From NCBI GenBank assembly GCA_028276105.1, contig JAPYWZ010000020.1, positions 1 through 8,829 of the forward strand: a stretch of DNA of 8,829 nucleotides, given 5' to 3'. Source of the DNA: Microgenomates group bacterium (GTDB lineage: Bacteria; Patescibacteriota; Microgenomatia; UBA1406; GWC2-37-13). Below are positions 4,926-8,829 of the stretch, piece after piece. The translations under genes and the position numbers were made by a program. Position 1 is the first letter of the stretch. Every line of letters starts with the position of its first letter. The notes under the pieces were generated by a model. That model saw only the letters and a program-made list of their open reading frames with translations. It was not told where the DNA came from and searched no databases.

Positions 4926-6059
4926 ATGAAAATTGCCTTAGTTCATGATCAACTTTCCGAATTTGGCGGTTCAGAAAGAGTTTTAGTGGCTCTAAAAAAA
5001 ATTTTTCCCAAAGCTCATGTTTTTACCCTTGTTTACCAAAAAGAAAAACTTGGTCCTCATAAAGATATTTTTAAAAATTGGCATATAAAAACCTCCTGGT
5101 TTGATAAAATTCCAATTTTGCGTAATTTCTATTCTCCCTTTCGTTTTTTGACACCCTTTATCTGGGAAAGCTTTGATTTTTCGAAATACGACTTAGTTAT
5201 CTCCTCCTCAGGCAGCTGGATGGCAAAAGGAATAAAAACCAAAAAACCAACGATTCATGTTTCTTACATCCATCACCCACCCCGTTACCTTTATGGCTAT
5301 GAGACAGCCATTGAATGGAAAAAATATTTACCTGTTCGAATTTACGCCTATATCGTGAATCATTTTTTACGCATTTGGGATTTTTATTCATCAAAAAGAC
5401 CAGATTATCTTATTGCTAATTCTAAAGAGACACAATTGCGAATCAAACGTTTTTATCAACGTGATTCAGTGGTTATTTATCCTCCAGTTAATATTCCACA
5501 AAAGTTACAAGTTACAAGTTACAAGTTACATAATTATTATCTTACTGTCTCCCGCCTTGCCAAAGCCAAACATATTGATGTTTTAATAGAAGCAGCAAAC
5601 AAATTAAAATTAAATCTTAAAATCGTTGGTACCGGTCGCGATGAAAATTATCTAAAATCAATCGCCGGAAAAACGGTTGAGTTTTTAGGAAATGTTAATG
5701 ATCAAGATCTTAGTATAATTTTAAAAAACGCCAAAGCCTTTTTATTCGCCTCCCGTGACGAAGAATTTGGCATTGCTCCCGTTGAAGCAATGGGTTATGG
5801 CGTACCAGTAATTGCCTATAATTCTGGTGGTATCCCCGAATATGTCAAAGATGGAGTTAATGGCTTTTTGTTTAATCAATTATCTGCCGAAAGTCTAATT
5901 GAAAAAATTAAAGAATTCGAAACTCTTGATAAAGAAAAAATTTTAAAAATGAAAAAAGAAGCAAGAAAGAAAGCCGAAGAATTTACTTTTGAAAGGTTTA
6001 AAAAAAATCTTCTTTTGTTTTTTAAAGAAAAAAATATTCCTTTTAGCGTTGGCAATTAG
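4926..6059 (+). CDS. Glycosyltransferase family 4 (GT-B fold)
   Basis: This is a retaining glycosyltransferase that moves a sugar from a nucleotide-sugar donor to an acceptor, probably during assembly of surface polysaccharide or glycolipid at the inner face of the membrane. The exact substrates cannot be read from the sequence. It has 377 residues, normal for GT4. The N-terminal acceptor domain begins MKIALVHDQL with the glycine loop GGSER (14-18). The C-terminal nucleotide-sugar domain begins near YYLTVSRLAKAKHID (204-218), with the likely phosphate-contacting Arg210 and a following Lys. It contains LKIVGTGRDE and the E-x7-E motif (Glu279 to Glu287 in EEFGIAPVE), then the usual GVPVIAYNSGGIPEYV. 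The domain linker holds a four-copy 7-bp DNA repeat (residues 193-202). The 3' end overlaps mutM on the other strand by 17 bp. The stop is TAG. No signal peptide is seen. Confidence 0.92.
   Translation: MKIALVHDQLSEFGGSERVLVALKKIFPKAHVFTLVYQKEKLGPHKDIFKNWHIKTSWFDKIPILRNFYSPFRFLTPFIWESFDFSKYDLVISSSGSWMAKGIKTKKPTIHVSYIHHPPRYLYGYETAIEWKKYLPVRIYAYIVNHFLRIWDFYSSKRPDYLIANSKETQLRIKRFYQRDSVVIYPPVNIPQKLQVTSYKLHNYYLTVSRLAKAKHIDVLIEAANKLKLNLKIVGTGRDENYLKSIAGKTVEFLGNVNDQDLSIILKNAKAFLFASRDEEFGIAPVEAMGYGVPVIAYNSGGIPEYVKDGVNGFLFNQLSAESLIEKIKEFETLDKEKILKMKKEARKKAEEFTFERFKKNLLLFFKEKNIPFSVGN
5502..5529 (+). repeat. Perfect 7-bp tandem repeat AAGTTAC x4 inside the glycosyltransferase
   Basis: Four perfect copies of AAGTTAC (28 bp) are translated as KLQVTSYKLH (residues 193-202), between the N- and C-terminal domains. 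Since 7 is not a multiple of 3, gain or loss of one copy shifts the frame and removes the catalytic C-terminal domain. A change of three copies would keep it. The site therefore has the form of a slippage switch, though no variation can be seen in one sequence. Confidence 0.9.
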
Positions 6060-6897
6060 GACAAAAAAAACTACTTCTTCCGCCTTGTTTTATTCTTTTA
6101 ATTGAAGTACCACAAATCGGACAGGGAAAATTTTCGCGCTGATAAACTAAAAAGAAGCGCTGATGTTGCCCTTTTGTTCCATCAATTTGAACAAAAGCCT
6201 CATCAGCGCCAGATGATCCACCATGTTTTATACCTTGTTCAATAATTTTTTTGATCGATTCAAATAAGGCTTTTATTTCATTCTCTTTTAAACTATCAGC
6301 TTTTCTTTTTGGATGGATTTTGGCCAAAAATAAAGCATCATTGGCATAGATATTTCCAATTCCGGTAATTTTTTCTTGATCCATAAGAAGAATTTTTATT
6401 GGTTTTTTACTTTTTTTAACGAGGTTAGAAAAAAACTCTAAAGTAAAATCTTTTGACAAAACATCAATTCCTTTGGGTTTTTCTGGTGCATCTTTAATCT
6501 TCATCCAACCAAATTTTCGAAGATCATTAAAAAATAAACCACTGCCATCACTAAATTTAATTACAACTCTTGTAGTACTTGCTGGCATTTTGTTGGTTTT
6601 GGTAAAAGGGATGATTTCTTTAAAAACAGCATTGGAAACATCATCGGCATATAAAAGCTCACCGGTTAATTTAAGATGAATGTTTAAAAAAACTGAAGTT
6701 TTGTTTTTAATATCAACTAATTTTAAACTTAAAACCTTCCCAAAACGATCTACTTCTTCAATTTCTTTTCCAATAATATCCTCTTTTTTTCCGATAAAAT
6801 TTTTTGGCGATAAAATATCAACATCTTTTATTATTTTTCCCTTAACTTTTTTTTCTAATTGTCTTTTTAATATCTCAACCTCGGGTAACTCTGGCAT
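6043..6897 (-). CDS. mutM: Formamidopyrimidine-DNA glycosylase (Fpg/MutM)
   Basis: MutM starts base-excision repair by removing 8-oxoguanine and formamidopyrimidines, then cutting the abasic site by its lyase activity. It has 284 residues, slightly longer than the usual 270 or so. The start MPELPEVE is diagnostic: Pro2 is the catalytic nucleophile once Met is removed, and Glu3 and Glu6 are present. Lys54 (in RFGKVL) matches the catalytic lysine near position 57 of the E. coli enzyme. Further matches are LKLTGEL (75-81), NDLRKFGW, GIGNIYANDALF (179-190) with the DNA-contacting Asn, and Arg274 in the zinc finger. The finger has Cys259, Cys262, Cys279 and Cys282, so it is a complete MutM rather than a zincless Nei-like protein. 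The gene follows the ABC permease by 61 bp on the same strand and overlaps the glycosyltransferase tail to tail. Confidence 0.95.
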   Translation of the reverse strand: MPELPEVEILKRQLEKKVKGKIIKDVDILSPKNFIGKKEDIIGKEIEEVDRFGKVLSLKLVDIKNKTSVFLNIHLKLTGELLYADDVSNAVFKEIIPFTKTNKMPASTTRVVIKFSDGSGLFFNDLRKFGWMKIKDAPEKPKGIDVLSKDFTLEFFSNLVKKSKKPIKILLMDQEKITGIGNIYANDALFLAKIHPKRKADSLKENEIKALFESIKKIIEQGIKHGGSSGADEAFVQIDGTKGQHQRFFLVYQRENFPCPICGTSIKRIKQGGRSSFFCPNCQR

Positions 6898-6904
6898 ATC
6901 ATTA

Positions 6905-6910
6905 ATTTTA
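6905..6910 (-). promoter_or_regulatory. Possible -10 box of mutM
   Basis: TAAAAT on the minus strand is 7 bp from the mutM ATG, the same distance as at uppP. The spacer is AT-rich, so a chance match is plausible. mutM could instead be read through from the ABC genes. Confidence 0.3.
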
Positions 6911-6916
6911 ATTCAA

Positions 6917-6958
6917 TTTTTGATTTTGAGATTGGCATTTTAAATTTTGAATTTCATT
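6917..6958. repeat. Degenerate 7-bp repeat in the mutM-permease spacer
   Basis: Six consecutive heptamers read TTTTTGA, TTTTGAG, ATTGGCA, TTTTAAA, TTTTGAA, TTTCATT. TTTTGAA is the unit of the array inside leuS. The tract fills most of the 61-bp spacer and ends one base before the permease stop codon. Several copies are decayed, so the array is plausible but not certain. Confidence 0.45.
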
Positions 6959-8164
6959 TCACTCATATCTTATCGCCTCAACCGGCTCAAGATCCGCCGC
7001 TTTTTTTGCCGGAAATACACCAAAAACTATTCCAATAGCTGAAGACACTCCCAAGGCAAGAATAACTGAGGTAACATCTATATATGCTGGAAAAAATCTT
7101 TGGGTAATTAAAGTACCTAAAAAAGCCAAAAACAATCCCAAAAAACCTCCAAAAATAGAAAGGATGGTTGATTCAATAATAAACTGAACTAATATGTCTT
7201 TTTTCCTTGCCCCAATCGCTCGTCTTATTCCTATTTCTTTTGTTTTATCTGAGACGGTGACAAACATAATATTCATAATCCCAATTCCCCCAACTAAAAG
7301 TGAAATACTAGCTATCGCTACCAAAACCATATTTAAAACACCGAAGATAGAGTTCACTGCCGACAAAATATCTGCCGGTTCAATTAAACTAAAAGAATCT
7401 TCATCATATCTTTTTAAAAGTTCCTTTTTTATCGCCTCTTTTACTTGAGAGACAGAATAACTTTCATCAAATTTTATCGCAAAACGAGAATAGTTTTTTT
7501 CTGGATTAAAAATAAATCCGGTTGTATATGGTGAAAACATATACGAGTCATAATCAGGCCCACCAAATCCACCACCGCCCTTACTTTCAGTTATTCCAAT
7601 AACAATAAAGTTGACACTGTTGACTGATACCTTTTGATCAAGAGCTGCCTCAACTGCGCCAAAAAGTTTTTCGGCTATTTTTGGTCCCAAAACAACAACT
7701 TTTGCCTTTTTATCAATATCAGTTTTATCAAAAAATCTCCCTTTTTGAATTTTAAAACCATTGATATCAAAAAAAGCCTCGGAAGCAAAAAGAATTGTTG
7801 AATCTTCAGATTTTTTTTCGCTTTTAGCCGTTGTTTGTTTAGAAAAAATTGGTGAAATCTCTCTTATTTCCTTTAATCTTTTTAAACGAATAAAATCGCG
7901 ATTATCAAATTTTATACTTGTCAAAGCCGATGTGGCATTAAAACTTCTACCAGATAAAATTTTACCTGGCGCAATAAACAACGTATTTTTCCCCAAAGCA
8001 GCAAACTGATCACCTATATATTTTTTTAACCCCAATCCTAAAGCAGTCAACATCACAACCGCAAAAACACCAATCAAAATTCCCAAAGAAGTCAAAAAAG
8101 TCTGCGTTTTATTCCGTTTAAAATCTTCAACAGCCGCTTTAATAACAAAAAAAATATAGTTCAT
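6959..8164 (-). CDS. ABC transporter permease, MacB/FtsX family
   Basis: This is the membrane subunit of a mechanotransmission-type ABC exporter. Family members use cytoplasmic ATP hydrolysis to drive movements outside the membrane, exporting peptides, drugs or lipoproteins. The 401-residue protein has the classic layout: one N-terminal membrane helix (about 24-46, in FLTSLGILIGVFAVVMLTAL), a large external domain (about 50-270) of MacB periplasmic-core type with a Gly-rich loop near 196-202, then three C-terminal helices (about 275-303, 323-353, 364-385). FtsX-type signatures are GGIGIMNIMFVTVSDKTKEI, GIRRAIGAR and the ending PVEAIRYE. The stop is TGA. It lies 60 bp downstream of its ATPase and probably shares its transcript. 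No MacA-like adaptor is visible, and one could lie beyond the window. The substrate is unknown. Confidence 0.93.
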   Translation of the reverse strand: MNYIFFVIKAAVEDFKRNKTQTFLTSLGILIGVFAVVMLTALGLGLKKYIGDQFAALGKNTLFIAPGKILSGRSFNATSALTSIKFDNRDFIRLKRLKEIREISPIFSKQTTAKSEKKSEDSTILFASEAFFDINGFKIQKGRFFDKTDIDKKAKVVVLGPKIAEKLFGAVEAALDQKVSVNSVNFIVIGITESKGGGGFGGPDYDSYMFSPYTTGFIFNPEKNYSRFAIKFDESYSVSQVKEAIKKELLKRYDEDSFSLIEPADILSAVNSIFGVLNMVLVAIASISLLVGGIGIMNIMFVTVSDKTKEIGIRRAIGARKKDILVQFIIESTILSIFGGFLGLFLAFLGTLITQRFFPAYIDVTSVILALGVSSAIGIVFGVFPAKKAADLEPVEAIRYE

Positions 8165-8200
8165 TTTTAAATTTAAAAAATTTTAAATTTTTAATTGTCA

Positions 8201-8235
8201 TTTTTAAATTTTAATTTTTAATTTTTAATTTTTAA
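8201..8235. repeat. 7-bp tandem repeat TTTTTAA x5 at the ATPase-permease junction
   Basis: Five head-to-tail heptamers read TTTTTAA, ATTTTAA, TTTTTAA, TTTTTAA, TTTTTAA. The array starts in the spacer and runs into the end of the ATPase gene, whose TAA stop (8225-8227) and last codons are made of repeat units. The rest of the spacer (8165-8195) is also almost pure A/T and partly self-complementary. Confidence 0.8.
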
Positions 8236-8829
8236 CAATCTCTCCATCCTTTATCCTTATTATTCTTTTTCCATATGCAGCAATATCGGCTTCGTGAGTG
8301 ACTACAACAACCGTTATTCCTTCTTTTTCATTTAAAGTTTTTAATAAATTCATTATCTCAATCCCCGTTTTACTATCTAAATTTCCAGTTGGTTCATCGG
8401 CCAAAATCAATTTGGGTTCCATAATCAAAGCCCTTAAAATTGCCACCCGTTGTTGTTGACCACCAGAAATTTTATTGGGATATGAATATTCTTTTCCTCC
8501 CAATCCGAATCTTTTTATCAACTTTAAAGCCTTATTTTTTGGATCATAGGTTAGCTTTTTTCTTGTATAAATCGTTGGCAGAAGTATATTTTCCAAAACC
8601 GTTAATTTCGGGATTAAGTTAAACTGTTGGAAAACAAAACCCACAAATTCATTTCGTAAACTCGAAAGTTGGTCGTCGTTAAAATTAACAATATTTCTTC
8701 CCTCAATTAAAATCTCCCCTTTTGTTGGTTTGTCCAAAAGACCCAAAAGATGCATTAAAGTTGACTTACCTGAACCGGAAGGTCCAATTACCGAAATAAA
8801 CTCTCCTTTTTTTATCTCAAGGTTAATAT
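8225..8829 (-). CDS. ABC transporter ATP-binding protein, MacB/LolD type, N-terminus beyond the window
   Basis: This is the cytoplasmic ATPase that powers the permease encoded just downstream. The frame is open to the right edge of the window: reading back from the first internal Met (8755) gives INLEIKKGEFISVIGPSGSGKST, so the Met is not the start. About 200 residues are visible and roughly 25 N-terminal ones are missing. Numbering from the first visible codon, the motifs are: Walker A GPSGSGKST (15-23), Q-loop in FVFQQFNLIP, signature ISGGQQQR (121-128), Walker B LILADEP (140-146) followed by TGNLDS, and switch His178 in VVVVTHE. GNLDS and the FQQFNLIPKLT segment are typical of the LolD/MacB/FtsE branch. 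All catalytic residues are present. The end of the gene lies in a 7-bp repeat array. Confidence 0.95.
   Translation of the reverse strand, partial: INLEIKKGEFISVIGPSGSGKSTLMHLLGLLDKPTKGEILIEGRNIVNFNDDQLSSLRNEFVGFVFQQFNLIPKLTVLENILLPTIYTRKKLTYDPKNKALKLIKRFGLGGKEYSYPNKISGGQQQRVAILRALIMEPKLILADEPTGNLDSKTGIEIMNLLKTLNEKEGITVVVVTHEADIAAYGKRIIRIKDGEIVKN

Noticed and set aside
4921..6059. Reassigned genetic code (TGA as glycine)
   Set aside because: The permease ends at TGA exactly at its family C-terminus, and no in-frame TGA is needed within any gene here.
6473..8009. Several plus-strand frames opposite mutM and the ABC permease
   Set aside because: They are antisense shadows of genes with full family motifs, and none has a ribosome site or a recognisable product.
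8225..8755. ABC ATPase starting at the Met at 8755
   Set aside because: The frame continues upstream with an intact Walker A motif just before this Met, so the gene is cut by the window edge and does not start there.

Overview
The window is AT-rich bacterial DNA with compact genes, very short spacers, no visible Shine-Dalgarno sequences, tRNA genes without an encoded CCA, and many short tandem or palindromic repeats, some inside essential genes. This style fits a small-genome Candidate Phyla Radiation (Patescibacteria) bacterium, perhaps of the Microgenomates type. That is an inference from style, because no marker gene was compared. The ABC permease ends at a TGA exactly where its family ends, so TGA is a stop here. 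This argues against the code-25 lineages (Gracilibacteria, Absconditabacteria).

Layout. Positions 1-2267 (minus) hold most of leuS, which runs off the left edge. It is divergent from gltX (2306-3715, plus) across only 38 bp. Both are essential aminoacyl-tRNA synthetases. After a 190-bp repeat-bearing spacer come two minus-strand tRNA genes, tRNA-Arg(CCG) and then tRNA-Ala(CGC). They lie immediately downstream of uppP (4056-4838, minus), and the end of uppP overlaps tRNA-Arg. A GT4 glycosyltransferase (4926-6059, plus) is divergent from uppP. It converges on, and overlaps by 17 bp, the DNA-repair glycosylase gene mutM (6043-6897, minus). Upstream of mutM on the same strand are a MacB/FtsX-type ABC permease (6959-8164) and its ATPase (8225 to beyond the right edge).

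Functionally the window combines translation (LeuRS, GluRS, two tRNAs), envelope building (UppP recycles the undecaprenyl lipid carrier; the GT4 enzyme probably makes surface glycans), base-excision repair (MutM) and envelope export (ABC pair). The minus-strand order ATPase-permease-mutM looks like one transcription unit. uppP-tRNA-Arg-tRNA-Ala looks like another.

The most unusual features are repeats and overlaps. A GC-rich, hairpin-forming 115-bp element sits in frame inside leuS between two copies of AAAATTTT, adding 41 codons, much like a miniature transposable element tolerated in a protein. Several tandem arrays share a 7-bp unit length, two of them inside coding sequence (leuS and the glycosyltransferase). 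The uppP stop codon is made of tRNA-Arg nucleotides. Several genes have a -10-like box 5-10 bp before the ATG, which suggests leaderless or nearly leaderless mRNAs. No CRISPR array, phage gene, integrase or complete insertion sequence was seen, and no stretch over 300 bp lacks a gene.
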